Assembly: GCA_020439505.1 (NCBI GenBank)
Contig: JAGQSO010000228.1
Span: forward strand, 1 to 35,304
Reading direction: 5' to 3'
DNA from: Acidimicrobiales bacterium
GTDB taxonomy: Bacteria; Actinomycetota; Acidimicrobiia; Acidimicrobiales; Iamiaceae
Length of the DNA stretch: 35,304 bases
The notes under the pieces were generated by a model, which saw only the letters and a program-made list of their open reading frames with translations, did not search any database and was not told where the DNA came from. Within the stretch, counting starts at the first letter, position 1, and the number at the start of each line of letters is the position of its first letter. Position numbers and translations under genes: made by a program. Below, one piece after another: positions 14,707-23,270 of the stretch.

Positions 14707-16125
14707 TCAGTCGCTTCCGGGGCGCCGTGCGTCCTCGGCACCGGGCTCACCCCGGTGTCCCGCCGGAAGGGCGCGGGCAAGTTCATCCGGGGTCGGCTCC
14801 CGACGCACACGGGCCTCCTCGGGCAGGAGGTCGACGATGGCGGCCATGATCCGCTTGGTGTCGGCGTCCAGGCTCCGTCCGGCGAGCGAAACTGGTCGAC
14901 CTACCCGTATCCGCACGGTCGGGGGGTGACCGATGGCGAGTACGTCGGGCGTGCGCGAGCTGCGGGGCCAGACCCGCTCGGTACCCCACAGGCCGATCGG
15001 TACCACCGGTGCACCGGTCATCCGAGCCAGCTTCGCGGCCCCCCATCGGCCCTTCAGCTCGGGGTCGAAAAGGGCCCGTCCCCTGGGGATGGTCCCCTGG
15101 GGCATGATCACGACCGCCTCGCCAGCGCCGAGGGCCTCGGCTGCCAGGGCCAGCGGTTCGTCAGATCCTGAGCCCCGGTCCACCCGGATGCCACCCATCG
15201 CCGCCACCACCTGGCCCACCAGCGGGGCGTCGAACACTTCCTTCTTGCCCAGGAACCGAACGGGACGGTCGACCCGACCCATGGCGTAACCGATCGCCAG
15301 GGGATCGAAGTACGAGCGGTGATTGGCGACAATGATGGCGGGGCCTTGGCGGGGCAGGAGGTCAGCGCCGTCCAGGTCGAAGCGGACCCAGGGGAACAAC
15401 TCGGGCTGCGCCAGCATCTGGAGGGCCCGTTGCGGCTCGATCCCGGCCACCTTGGGTACCGCAGCCGGAACGTCGAAGTGCTTGACCGGCCACCTCCTGA
15501 TCATCGCCAGAACCTGGAGACGGGGATCGGGGTTGACCGCGGTGGGATGGGCGACCGCCCCGAGGAGCGGAACGTCATACACCGAGTCCGAGTAGGCGTA
15601 GCTACGCGACACGTCGACGTCGTTGGCGGCTGCCCAGTCCCGCACCGCGGCAAGCTTGCCCGGACCCCAGACGAAGTGACCGTCTATCGAACCGTCGTAG
15701 CGGCCGTCGACCTCGCCGTAGCGGGTGGCGATCACCGCTTCCATGCCCAATGCCTTGGCCAGCGGCTCGACGAGATCGTGGGGCGAGGTGGTCGCCATCA
15801 CCACCGGGTGACCGAGGGACCGATGGTGCGCGATCTGTTGACGGGCGAACCCGGGGACGGCGTCAACCAGCTCAGCCGCCGCGGCCCGACCGGCTGCCTG
15901 CACGCGGGCCCGTTCCCACCCGGCCGCCGCCCGCGCCATCTGGCGGGTGGCGATCATCGACGGAATGGTCTCGCCGATGACGTCGAACACCTTGAACACC
16001 AGGGCTTCACCGGGAATCGAGCGGTCCGGTAGAAGCCCTTCGGCCTTCATGGCGGCGCTGAAGGCCGGCCCGCTCGCCCCCCGCAGGAGGGTCCGGTCGA
16101 GGTCGAAGAAGGCCGCAGTCTGCAC
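14707..16125 (-). CDS. HAD-IB phosphatase fused to 1-acylglycerol-3-phosphate acyltransferase
   Basis: A 472-residue two-domain protein. Residues 1-215 are a HAD-IB phosphatase with motif I FFDLDRTLL (Asp8 and Asp10), motif II MATTSPH, Lys157 and motif III YSDSVYDVPLL (178-188). Residues 240-440 are a PlsC-type acyltransferase with NHRSYFD (268-274, the H-x4-D catalytic pair), MGGIRVDRG, PQGTIPRGR (342-350, the substrate-phosphate site) and VVPIGLWGTE. Such fusions are thought to make phosphatidic acid and remove a phosphate in lipid assembly. The start is GTG with TAGGAT 6 nt upstream and no ribosome site. The order of reactions and the substrates are inferred from the family. Confidence 0.92.
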   Translation of the reverse strand: MQTAAFFDLDRTLLRGASGPAFSAAMKAEGLLPDRSIPGEALVFKVFDVIGETIPSMIATRQMARAAAGWERARVQAAGRAAAAELVDAVPGFARQQIAHHRSLGHPVVMATTSPHDLVEPLAKALGMEAVIATRYGEVDGRYDGSIDGHFVWGPGKLAAVRDWAAANDVDVSRSYAYSDSVYDVPLLGAVAHPTAVNPDPRLQVLAMIRRWPVKHFDVPAAVPKVAGIEPQRALQMLAQPELFPWVRFDLDGADLLPRQGPAIIVANHRSYFDPLAIGYAMGRVDRPVRFLGKKEVFDAPLVGQVVAAMGGIRVDRGSGSDEPLALAAEALGAGEAVVIMPQGTIPRGRALFDPELKGRWGAAKLARMTGAPVVPIGLWGTERVWPRSSRTPDVLAIGHPPTVRIRVGRPVSLAGRSLDADTKRIMAAIVDLLPEEARVRREPTPDELARALPAGHRGEPGAEDARRPGSD

Positions 16126-16131
16126 GCCCTG

Positions 16132-16137
16132 ATCCTA
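16132..16137 (-). promoter_or_regulatory. -10 hexamer TAGGAT for the HAD/acyltransferase gene
   Basis: TAGGAT on the minus strand ends 6 nt before the GTG at 16125. It sits in the 19-bp gap after the RIC stop, so the acyltransferase gene probably has its own leaderless promoter in addition to any read-through. Confidence 0.45.
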
Positions 16138-16144
16138 GGAAATG

Positions 16145-16855
16145 TCAGCCCAGGGCGATCGCCGCGGGGAACAAGATGTTGTTCTCCTTGTGGATGTGGG
16201 TGAAGGTGTCCTTCTCCACCCGCTCGAGTCCCTCGAAGGTCGCGATGTAGGAGCCGCAGGCGTCGGCCGGGAGGCTGTAGTCACCGGTCAGCGCCCGCAG
16301 CCGCCCCAGGATCTCCCCCGTTGTCTCGTGTTCTTGCATCATCCGGGCTACGGGATGCTCGACCGAGCCGCAGTGCGACGGTTCTCCCTCGTCCCCGGCG
16401 TCGATGGCCCGGATGAGGGGGAAGAGGATCATCTCCTCCTTGGCCATGTGGGGCTCCATGTCGTCATGTAGCTCGACCACGGTTCGGGCCACCGCGTGGA
16501 GCTCGGGGTGACGGTCGCCGTGCACCGAGGCGATCTTGGCCGACAACTCGACGAGACAAGGGAGCTCGGCATGGAGGAACGCGTGGTGCGTCGCCTCGAT
16601 GTGATCGGCGAGCTCGGTCGGTGAAAGCAGTCGGAAGTCGGTTGACACCTCGTTCTGCTCAGCCTCGGAGGTCTTGGCGTTCAGAACCTCGTCGAGTACG
16701 TGGGCGGGATCGAGGCCCGCCGCGGTGGCGGCATCGTCCAGCGACCGCCGCCCGTGGCAGCAGTAGTCGATACCGAGCCGCTGGAACACGGCGGCGGCGC
16801 CGGGATACGAGTTGACGAGGTCACCAAGGGTGCGGTCCGAGTCGACGGTGGTCAT
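16145..16855 (-). CDS. ric: Iron-sulfur cluster repair di-iron protein (RIC/YtfE/ScdA)
   Basis: A 236-residue protein. Residues 8-60 are the ScdA_N (DUF542) domain with the paired cysteines in GIDYCCHGRRSL. Residues 80-232 are a hemerythrin-like four-helix bundle with iron ligands in DHIEATHHAFL, HDDMEPHMAKEEMILFP, EHETTGEI and HIHKENNILFP. The family repairs Fe-S clusters damaged by nitric oxide or peroxide in the cytoplasm. The ATG at 16855 has AGGAGAG 6 nt upstream. It follows the Rrf2 regulator on the same strand after 38 bp, so the two form an operon. The cluster-bearing aconitase in this window would be a natural client. Confidence 0.95.
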   Translation of the reverse strand: MTTVDSDRTLGDLVNSYPGAAAVFQRLGIDYCCHGRRSLDDAATAAGLDPAHVLDEVLNAKTSEAEQNEVSTDFRLLSPTELADHIEATHHAFLHAELPCLVELSAKIASVHGDRHPELHAVARTVVELHDDMEPHMAKEEMILFPLIRAIDAGDEGEPSHCGSVEHPVARMMQEHETTGEILGRLRALTGDYSLPADACGSYIATFEGLERVEKDTFTHIHKENNILFPAAIALG

Positions 16856-16893
16856 TGCTTCTCTCCTATTGGACGGTCAGGAAACTTCGGCGG

Positions 16894-17322
16894 TCAGGAA
16901 ATCGGGATGGCGGGCGTTGGTTGGGCGACGGCGGCGAGATCACTGAGACGGGTGTCGGTCAAGATGCCGGTCAGCACGCGACGGGCCTCGGTCCACGCGA
17001 AGTGGACGCTGCAGGGTTCCGACACGTCACACGGACGGTCCAGAACCACACACCGACCTGAATCGGTCGGCCCGTCGGCCGCCTCGATCACCTCGAGCAA
17101 GGTGACGAGATCGAGCTCGACGTTCAGGGCGTATCCGCCGGTGGGACCGGGATCGGATCGGACCCACCCGGCCTTGGTGAGAGGGCCGACCACCTGGGGG
17201 ACGAACCCGGCCGTCGTGTCGAGTGCCTCGGCCAGCTCGCTGGCCTTCAGCCGTCCTCTCTCGGCGAGGAGCACCATCGTCCTCGCGGCCAGGTCGGCCC
17301 GACGGGTCAGCTCCAATCTCAT
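16894..17322 (-). CDS. Rrf2-family Fe-S transcription regulator (NsrR-like)
   Basis: A 142-residue regulator with an N-terminal winged helix (LTRRADLAARTMVLLAERG, then LAEALDTTAGFVPQVVGPL, wing GPTGGYAL) and three cysteines at 91, 98 and 104 that suit a [2Fe-2S] or [4Fe-4S] cluster. Cotranscription with the RIC repair gene makes an NsrR-type nitric-oxide sensor the best reading, though RsrR- or IscR-like sensing is possible. The ATG at 17322 is 8 nt downstream of TATACT, so the mRNA is close to leaderless. No ribosome site is seen. Confidence 0.9.
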   Translation of the reverse strand: MRLELTRRADLAARTMVLLAERGRLKASELAEALDTTAGFVPQVVGPLTKAGWVRSDPGPTGGYALNVELDLVTLLEVIEAADGPTDSGRCVVLDRPCDVSEPCSVHFAWTEARRVLTGILTDTRLSDLAAVAQPTPAIPIS

Positions 17323-17330
17323 AGTCTCAC

Positions 17331-17336
17331 AGTATA
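17331..17336 (-). promoter_or_regulatory. -10 hexamer TATACT for the Rrf2-RIC operon
   Basis: TATACT on the minus strand differs from the TATAAT consensus at one base and ends 8 nt before the Rrf2 ATG. No good -35 is visible at 16-19 bp, which is common for activated or cluster-regulated promoters. Confidence 0.55.
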
Positions 17337-17446
17337 GAACTTATGGATCGGTCGGCACGCGTCGGGGCAAGGTGCTTTCTGTCACTCCCCCAACACCCCC
17401 AAGCGCGATCGAGCAGGCGGGGGACGTATCTCGCCAGATAGGCCGC

Positions 17447-17571
17447 CGAGGAAAACAGGAAGCGACCGGCCAAGGGGGAGGCCGGTCGCTTCTACGGTCT
17501 GAGCGGCAGGGGAACCGCTCGACCCGTCGCTCGAGGCCGGGAGGGGGACCCGTTGCCTCGGCGGTCTTGGT
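17447..17571 (-). ncRNA. Putative small RNA with three C-rich hairpin loops (6C-like)
   Basis: Read on the minus strand, three hairpins follow each other. Hairpin 1 (17560-17532) has a 6-bp stem, a 2-nt bulge and 4 more bp closing the loop UCCCCCU. Hairpin 2 (17520-17501) has a perfect 6-bp stem with loop UUCCCCUG. Hairpin 3 (17491-17460) has a perfect 12-bp stem with loop UCCCCCUU, followed by a U-rich run. A promoter-like pair lies just upstream. C-rich loops presented on stems are the hallmark of the actinobacterial 6C RNA, whose loops pair with G-rich ribosome sites. No open frame on either strand here looks real. The ends are estimates from the promoter and terminator. Confidence 0.65.
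17460..17491 (-). terminator. Intrinsic terminator of the C-loop RNA
   Basis: A perfect 12-bp stem (17491-17480 with 17471-17460) with an 8-nt loop is followed on the minus strand by CCTGTTTTCCT. On the plus strand the downstream bases are not U-rich, so the minus direction is favoured. Confidence 0.7.
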
Positions 17572-17577
17572 AAGCAA

Positions 17578-17606
17578 ATCATCGCCTTTTGCAAGCAATC
17601 TGTCCA
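17578..17606 (-). promoter_or_regulatory. Promoter for the C-loop RNA (-35 TGGACA, -10 GATGAT)
   Basis: On the minus strand TGGACA (17606-17601) is one base from the TTGACA consensus, and GATGAT (17583-17578) is two bases from TATAAT. They are exactly 17 bp apart. The predicted start is near 17571, just before the first hairpin. Confidence 0.55.
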
Positions 17607-17618
17607 GTAGGTGTTCCA

Positions 17619-17633
17619 GATACTTGGTATCAT
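17619..17633 (+). promoter_or_regulatory. LysR operator dyad and -10 (GATAC-TTG-GTATC, TATCAT)
   Basis: A perfect 5+5 bp inverted repeat (17619-17631) overlaps TATCAT (17628-17633), which ends 8 nt before the LysR ATG. LysR regulators often bind dyads at their own promoters, so this is a candidate autoregulatory site combined with a leaderless -10. Confidence 0.4.
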
Positions 17634-17641
17634 GTTTCCTG

Positions 17642-18553
17642 ATGGATCTCCGCCAACTCGCCGCTCTCACCGCCGTCGCCGACCACCGGAGCTTCTCGGC
17701 CGCGGCACGCGCCCTTCACACCGTGCAGTCGAACATCTCGACCCACGTCGCCCGCCTGGAACGCGAACTGGGGGCCACCCTCGTCGACCGAGCCACCGGG
17801 GAGCTCACCGAGGCCGGGGAGGTGGTGGTCGGCCGAGCTCGTCAGATCCAGGCCGAGCTGACCGCCATCACCTCCGACGTGACCTCCACCTTGGGAGAGG
17901 TGTCGGGAAGCGTGCGCGTGGGTGTCATCGGAACTACCGGACGGTGGCTGGTCCCGACCCTGCTGGCCGAAGTCGGCGAGCGTTACCCCAGGGTCCGCCT
18001 GATCACGGTGGACGCCACCACCACCTCGCTCCTCCCCCAGTTGGCCAGCGGAAGGTTGGACCTGGCCGTGGTCAACCTTCCCGCGCCCGACCCTGACGTC
18101 GAGGTGGAACCGCTATTCGTCGAGGACCACGTCATCCTCGCCCCGATCGACCACCCCCTCGCCGCCAACGACACCCTGCAACTGTCGGACCTGGCCGGGA
18201 TCCCCCTGCTGCTCGAGCCACCCGGCACCGGGTTCCGCGACCACCTCGACGCCGACGCCCAGCGCTCCGGCGTGACGCTGGTGGCTCAGGCCGAGGTCGA
18301 CGGGATGCGACTGCTGGCCTCGCTCGCCTACCAGGGCTTCGGTGCCGCCGTACTCCCGGCCAGTGCGGTGGTCGACTGGGACAGCGGGACCTGGAAGTCG
18401 ATCCCGCTGGAGGGCACCACCCGGCGAGGGGTGGGCCTCGCCCTCCCCCGTCGAGGCCGCCAGACCTCGGCGGCGAGGGCGACGGTCGACGTCCTGCGCG
18501 ACGTGATCGCCAGGGAAGTCCCGTCCCTGCCCGGCCTGTCCCTGCCCTCCTGA
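17642..18553 (+). CDS. LysR-family transcription regulator
   Basis: A 303-residue protein with the LysR winged helix at 1-60 (MDLRQLAALTAVADHRSFSA, HTVQSNISTHVARLERELG) and a substrate-binding-protein-like effector domain at about 90-290 (SGSVRVGVIGTTGRWLVPTL, SGRLDLAVVN, GFGAAVLPAS). The small effector is unknown. I chose the ATG at 17642 because the helix-turn-helix starts there; the frame stays open far upstream but that part is not protein-like. It diverges from the C-loop RNA and the Rrf2-RIC operon, which are the first candidates for its targets. Citrate synthase follows after 121 bp. Confidence 0.92.
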   Translation: MDLRQLAALTAVADHRSFSAAARALHTVQSNISTHVARLERELGATLVDRATGELTEAGEVVVGRARQIQAELTAITSDVTSTLGEVSGSVRVGVIGTTGRWLVPTLLAEVGERYPRVRLITVDATTTSLLPQLASGRLDLAVVNLPAPDPDVEVEPLFVEDHVILAPIDHPLAANDTLQLSDLAGIPLLLEPPGTGFRDHLDADAQRSGVTLVAQAEVDGMRLLASLAYQGFGAAVLPASAVVDWDSGTWKSIPLEGTTRRGVGLALPRRGRQTSAARATVDVLRDVIAREVPSLPGLSLPS

Positions 18554-18674
18554 TCGGCTGCTTGTCCCGGCGACCTCTCGGGGCCGGTACCATCCAGGTG
18601 ACGGGCTGCCGGTCGATCTCCGGTGACGGCACGGTGCCTCGTCATCACCTTCGAGGCAGACGCAGGAGCCAGCC

Positions 18675-19943
<1,269 letters not shown>

Positions 19944-19957
19944 CCGATCGAGATGAC

Positions 19958-19985
19958 GACCGGCGATCAGGGCTGATCGCCGGTC
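19958..19985. terminator. Bidirectional terminator between gltA and the Pat-like gene
   Basis: GACCGGCGATCA and TGATCGCCGGTC form a perfect 12-bp stem with a 4-nt GGGC loop. It lies between two convergent genes and includes the stop codon of the minus-strand gene. There is no long U-tract on either side, which is usual for high-G+C terminators. Confidence 0.8.
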
Positions 19986-22612
19986 TCCAGGCGGCGGACC
20001 GGTGGCCGCTGATCCGCAACGTGAGGCTGGAGCAGCACCCGACAGTCGGTGATGGCAGCCCGTCCGTCACCTACGACGACGGGGTTCAGGCGTAGCCGGG
20101 TGATCTCGGGAACCGCGTCGGCCAGCGCCGCGACCCGCACCAACAGGTCGACCAATGCGGCGCGCGCCCGGGGACCCTGTGCTTGCACCACCTCGGCCAT
20201 GACCGAGCGGTCGATCAGCCTGTCGGCGTCGGCGTCGGTCAGGGGAAGGATCTGGAGTGCCCGCTCGGCGATGTGCTCCACCGCCGCGCCGCCGGGTCCG
20301 AGGGTCATCACGTCGCCCAGGACCTCGTGGCGGTACATCCCGACCCGGCACTCGACCCCTCCGGCCACCATGGTCTGCACCACGGCGGGCCTCATGGCCT
20401 CACCCAGGGCGTCGGTCATCCGCCTGAAGGCGTCGCGCACCTCGTCGTCACCGTGCACGTCGAGGGCCACCCCGCCCGCCTCGCTGCGCGACAGCCGGGC
20501 GAGGCCCGAGGCCTTCACCGCCACCGGGTAGCCCAGCTCCCGGGCCGCGGTCACCGCTTCATCAGCGTTGTCCACCAGGCGCTGATCGACGATGGCCAGC
20601 CCGGCACCGGCCAGTAGCTGTTCCACCTCGACCGGCCCGAGCCAGCGCCGCTGTTCCCCCGCGGCCAGCCATGCCCTCACGTTCGAACGCACCGGTGCGA
20701 ACGCGTCGTCGCCCAAGTCGAAGAGGGCACCCGCCGGCTGGGCCCGCCAGGCCGAGTACCGGCACACCCGGCCCAGGGCGGCGGCCGCCTCCTCGGGGAA
20801 GGGGAAGTCAGGGATGCGCACCCCGTTGTCGCCGACGAGGACGTCGGGGTCATGCTCGCCCAGGAAGCAGGCCAGGGTGGTCAGCGCTCCCGGCTCACCA
20901 GCGGCGGCGACAAGTCCCGCTCCGAACTCCGCGTAGCGCGGGTCGGAGGCGGGTGCGTAGACCACCAGCACGGCGTCCACCCGCCCGGAGCGGTACAGCG
21001 CCCGCAGCTCCCGCTCGTAGTCGTCGGGCACGGAGTCGTTGTCCATGGCGATCGGGGCCGCGGCGTCGAGTCCCGCGGCGTGCAAGGCGTCGACGGCCAA
21101 CCACGCCGGACCCCACGAGTTGGTGAGAACCGCCACCCGGTTGCCGCCTGGCAGCGGCTGAGAAGCCAGGAGGGTCGAGGTGTGGATCATCTGGGTCAGG
21201 TTGTCGACCCGGATCACCCCTGTCTGTTCCAACAGGGCGGTAGCGGTCGCACCGGGTGGCCAGGCGTCAGGTTCGTCCCATCCTGTCGCCGGGACACCGT
21301 CCACCTTCACCGCCACCACCGGCTTGTGTTGGGACAGCGCCCTCACCGTGCGACCGAACTTCTGGGGGTTGCCGAAGGATTCCAGGTACACCATCACCAC
21401 GTCGGTGCCCCCATCGTCCTGCCAGTACCGCAGCAGGTCGTTGCTGGAGACGTCGGCCTTGTTGCCGACGGCGACGAACGAGGAGATGCCGAGTCCCCTC
21501 TGGCGACAGGCGTCGACGATGGCCGCTCCGATCACCCCGGACTGGGCGGCCAGGGCGGTCCGGCCGGGGATCACCGAAACCGGGACGAAGGTGGCGTGCA
21601 TGCGCACGTCGGGGTCGGTGTTGATCAGGCCGAGGGTGTTGGGGCCCAACAACCTCATCCCGTGTCGACGGGCGTAGGCGACGAGATCTTCTTCCAGCCT
21701 CTCGCCTGCTTCGTCGTGTTCGGCGAACCCCGCGGTCAGGACCACCAGGGCCTGCACCCGCTTGACCGCGCACTCCTCCACCACCCGACGCACCTCACCG
21801 AGAGGTACGCAGATGACGGCGAGATCGACCTCTCCGGGCAGGTCCACCACCGAGGACCACGCACGAACGCTCGCCACATGGGAGGCCTCCCGGTTCACCG
21901 GGTACACCGGGCCGTTGAACCGGTGGTGCAGGAGCTGTCGGAGGACCTGATTACCGATGGAGCCCGGGTCCCGTGACGCTCCCACCACCGCGATCGACGT
22001 CGGGCGAAGGATCCGTTCCACCGAGCGCGATTCGGCGGTGGCGGCCCGGGCCTCGATGGCGGCGAGCGCCTCGGGGGTGGGCTCGATGCCGAGATCCACC
22101 TCGATCACGCCGTCCTCGAAGTGGCTCGAGGCGGTGAACCCCGCCTGGGTGAACACGCCGAGCATCCTGCGGTTCTGGGGCAACACCGACGCCGTGAATC
22201 CCGAGATCCCGGCCTCTCTGGCCGCGGCGGCCAGGTACTCCAACAAGACCGTCGCCATGCCCCGCCCGTGATGGGCGTCGTCGATGAAGAACGCGACCTC
22301 GGCGTCGCTACGACCCCGGTGACGGTCGTAGCGGGCCACGCCCACCAACTCGTCACCGATCAGGCCGACGAAGGCCATCCGGTCGCTGTAGTCGACGTGG
22401 GTGAAGCGGTCGAGATCGCGCTGGGAGAGACGGGGCCGGGGCGAGAAGAACCGGAAGTAGATGCTCTCGGGGGACTGACGTTCATGGAACCTCAGGATCA
22501 GCTCGGCGTCGTCGGGTCGGATGGGACGAACCGACATCGTTCCGCCGTCGGCGAGGACCACGTCGGACTCCCACCGGCTCGGATAGAGCCCAGTCGTGGG
22601 ATCCTCGGCCAT
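19967..22612 (-). CDS. Pat-type GNAT acetyltransferase fused to a degenerate NDP-forming acyl-CoA synthetase
   Basis: An 881-residue protein. Residues 25-175 are a GNAT domain with the acetyl-CoA loop HHGRGMA (114-120). Residues 195-480 are a CoA-binding and ligase pair (IAVVGASRDPGSIGNQVLR, VLTAGFAE, LLGPNTLGLIN, AAQSGVIGAA). The remainder is an ATP-grasp domain. The family acetylates lysines of central-metabolic enzymes such as acetyl-CoA synthetase. The synthetase part lacks the usual catalytic His block (WPPGATAT at 451-458) and the HKS block of the ATP-grasp (SRSEAGGV), so it is probably a ligand sensor. I chose the ATG at 22612 because TATCCT lies 7 nt upstream; a GTG at 22720 would overlap the divergent gene. 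Confidence 0.88.
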   Translation of the reverse strand: MAEDPTTGLYPSRWESDVVLADGGTMSVRPIRPDDAELILRFHERQSPESIYFRFFSPRPRLSQRDLDRFTHVDYSDRMAFVGLIGDELVGVARYDRHRGRSDAEVAFFIDDAHHGRGMATVLLEYLAAAAREAGISGFTASVLPQNRRMLGVFTQAGFTASSHFEDGVIEVDLGIEPTPEALAAIEARAATAESRSVERILRPTSIAVVGASRDPGSIGNQVLRQLLHHRFNGPVYPVNREASHVASVRAWSSVVDLPGEVDLAVICVPLGEVRRVVEECAVKRVQALVVLTAGFAEHDEAGERLEEDLVAYARRHGMRLLGPNTLGLINTDPDVRMHATFVPVSVIPGRTALAAQSGVIGAAIVDACRQRGLGISSFVAVGNKADVSSNDLLRYWQDDGGTDVVMVYLESFGNPQKFGRTVRALSQHKPVVAVKVDGVPATGWDEPDAWPPGATATALLEQTGVIRVDNLTQMIHTSTLLASQPLPGGNRVAVLTNSWGPAWLAVDALHAAGLDAAAPIAMDNDSVPDDYERELRALYRSGRVDAVLVVYAPASDPRYAEFGAGLVAAAGEPGALTTLACFLGEHDPDVLVGDNGVRIPDFPFPEEAAAALGRVCRYSAWRAQPAGALFDLGDDAFAPVRSNVRAWLAAGEQRRWLGPVEVEQLLAGAGLAIVDQRLVDNADEAVTAARELGYPVAVKASGLARLSRSEAGGVALDVHGDDEVRDAFRRMTDALGEAMRPAVVQTMVAGGVECRVGMYRHEVLGDVMTLGPGGAAVEHIAERALQILPLTDADADRLIDRSVMAEVVQAQGPRARAALVDLLVRVAALADAVPEITRLRLNPVVVGDGRAAITDCRVLLQPHVADQRPPVRRLETGDQP

Positions 22613-22619
22613 TCGCCGG

Positions 22620-22625
22620 AGGATA
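22620..22625 (-). promoter_or_regulatory. -10 hexamer TATCCT for the Pat-like gene
   Basis: TATCCT on the minus strand ends 7 nt before the ATG at 22612 and decides that start over the GTG at 22720. Leaderless type. Confidence 0.45.
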
Positions 22626-22699
22626 CGGGTTTCCCCCTTCTTCCGCGCCCGCGACTGGGCGTTCTCCTCCGGTGACCTAACCGGCCGCCACCTGACCCC

Positions 22700-22705
22700 T
22701 AGCCT
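22700..22705 (+). promoter_or_regulatory. -10 hexamer TAGCCT for the FHA-LCP operon
   Basis: TAGCCT ends 6 nt before the GTG at 22712. With the minus-strand hexamer at 22620-22625 it makes a divergent promoter pair in a 99-bp gap. Confidence 0.45.
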
Positions 22706-22711
22706 CTCGGG

Positions 22712-23260
22712 GTGGGTCACCTACTGGTGTTCATCGTGTCGGCGGGCGTGGGCTTCGCCCTGTCGCGTCTTTCCCGACGACCGTCGGGGAGCGCCGCGGC
22801 ACCGGTGGCAACGGTCCCCGAGTCCCGACCCGCCGCGGTACCGGTGGCGACGGTCCCCGAGTCCCGGCCCGCCGCCGTCGGCTTGGAGTTGGTGCGGGGC
22901 GACACCGGCGAACGGATCCCCCTGCGAGGCGGACCGGTGACCGTGGGCCGCTCGCCCGACAACACCATCGTGGCGAGCGACGATCGGGTGAGCAGAAGTC
23001 ATGCCCGCCTCGAGCCCGCGGCAAAGGGGTGGGTCGTGATCGATCTCGGGTCGGCCAACGGAACCAGGGTGGATGGCACGCCGATCACACCCCACACCCC
23101 GACGGTGATCAGGGCCGGGTCCACCATCGGGACCGGGCCGTTGGAGCTGTCGGTGGTTGCGAGGCGAGAGGACCGAGCCATCCCACGGCCCACCCTCGAC
23201 GAGGCGGAACCAACTCGCATCCTGCCCGGAGTTGTTGGCGAAGGACGCTGGACACCATGA
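22712..23260 (+). CDS. Membrane-anchored FHA-domain protein
   Basis: A 182-residue protein. An N-terminal hydrophobic helix (HLLVFIVSAGVGFAL) is followed by a basic stretch and a linker made of an exact 13-residue tandem repeat, then a forkhead-associated domain at about 70-150 with GRSPDNTI, SRSHA and LGSANGTRVDG. FHA domains bind phosphothreonine, so it probably reads a Ser/Thr kinase signal at the membrane. The start is GTG with TAGCCT 6 nt upstream. The LCP gene begins 10 bp after its stop, so they form an operon, and the pair suggests phosphorylation-dependent control of cell-wall ligation. Confidence 0.88.
   Translation: MGHLLVFIVSAGVGFALSRLSRRPSGSAAAPVATVPESRPAAVPVATVPESRPAAVGLELVRGDTGERIPLRGGPVTVGRSPDNTIVASDDRVSRSHARLEPAAKGWVVIDLGSANGTRVDGTPITPHTPTVIRAGSTIGTGPLELSVVARREDRAIPRPTLDEAEPTRILPGVVGEGRWTP
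22802..22879 (+). repeat. Two tandem 39-nt units in the FHA linker
   Basis: Units starting at 22802 and 22841 each encode PVATVPESRPAAV and differ at only a few bases. The repeat is in frame and lengthens a Pro/Ala-rich linker between the membrane helix and the FHA domain. Confidence 0.9.
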
Positions 23261-23270
23261 GGCCCCGGTC

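Noticed and set aside
17341..17459. A possible tRNA or other structured RNA in the Rrf2-LysR gap.
   Set aside because: There is no T-loop sequence, acceptor stem or anticodon arm. Beyond the C-loop RNA and its terminator I see nothing definite here.
16700..17641. An in-frame upstream extension of the LysR gene by 314 codons.
   Set aside because: The extension crosses the Rrf2 gene antisense and the C-loop RNA. The LysR winged helix begins at the ATG at 17642.
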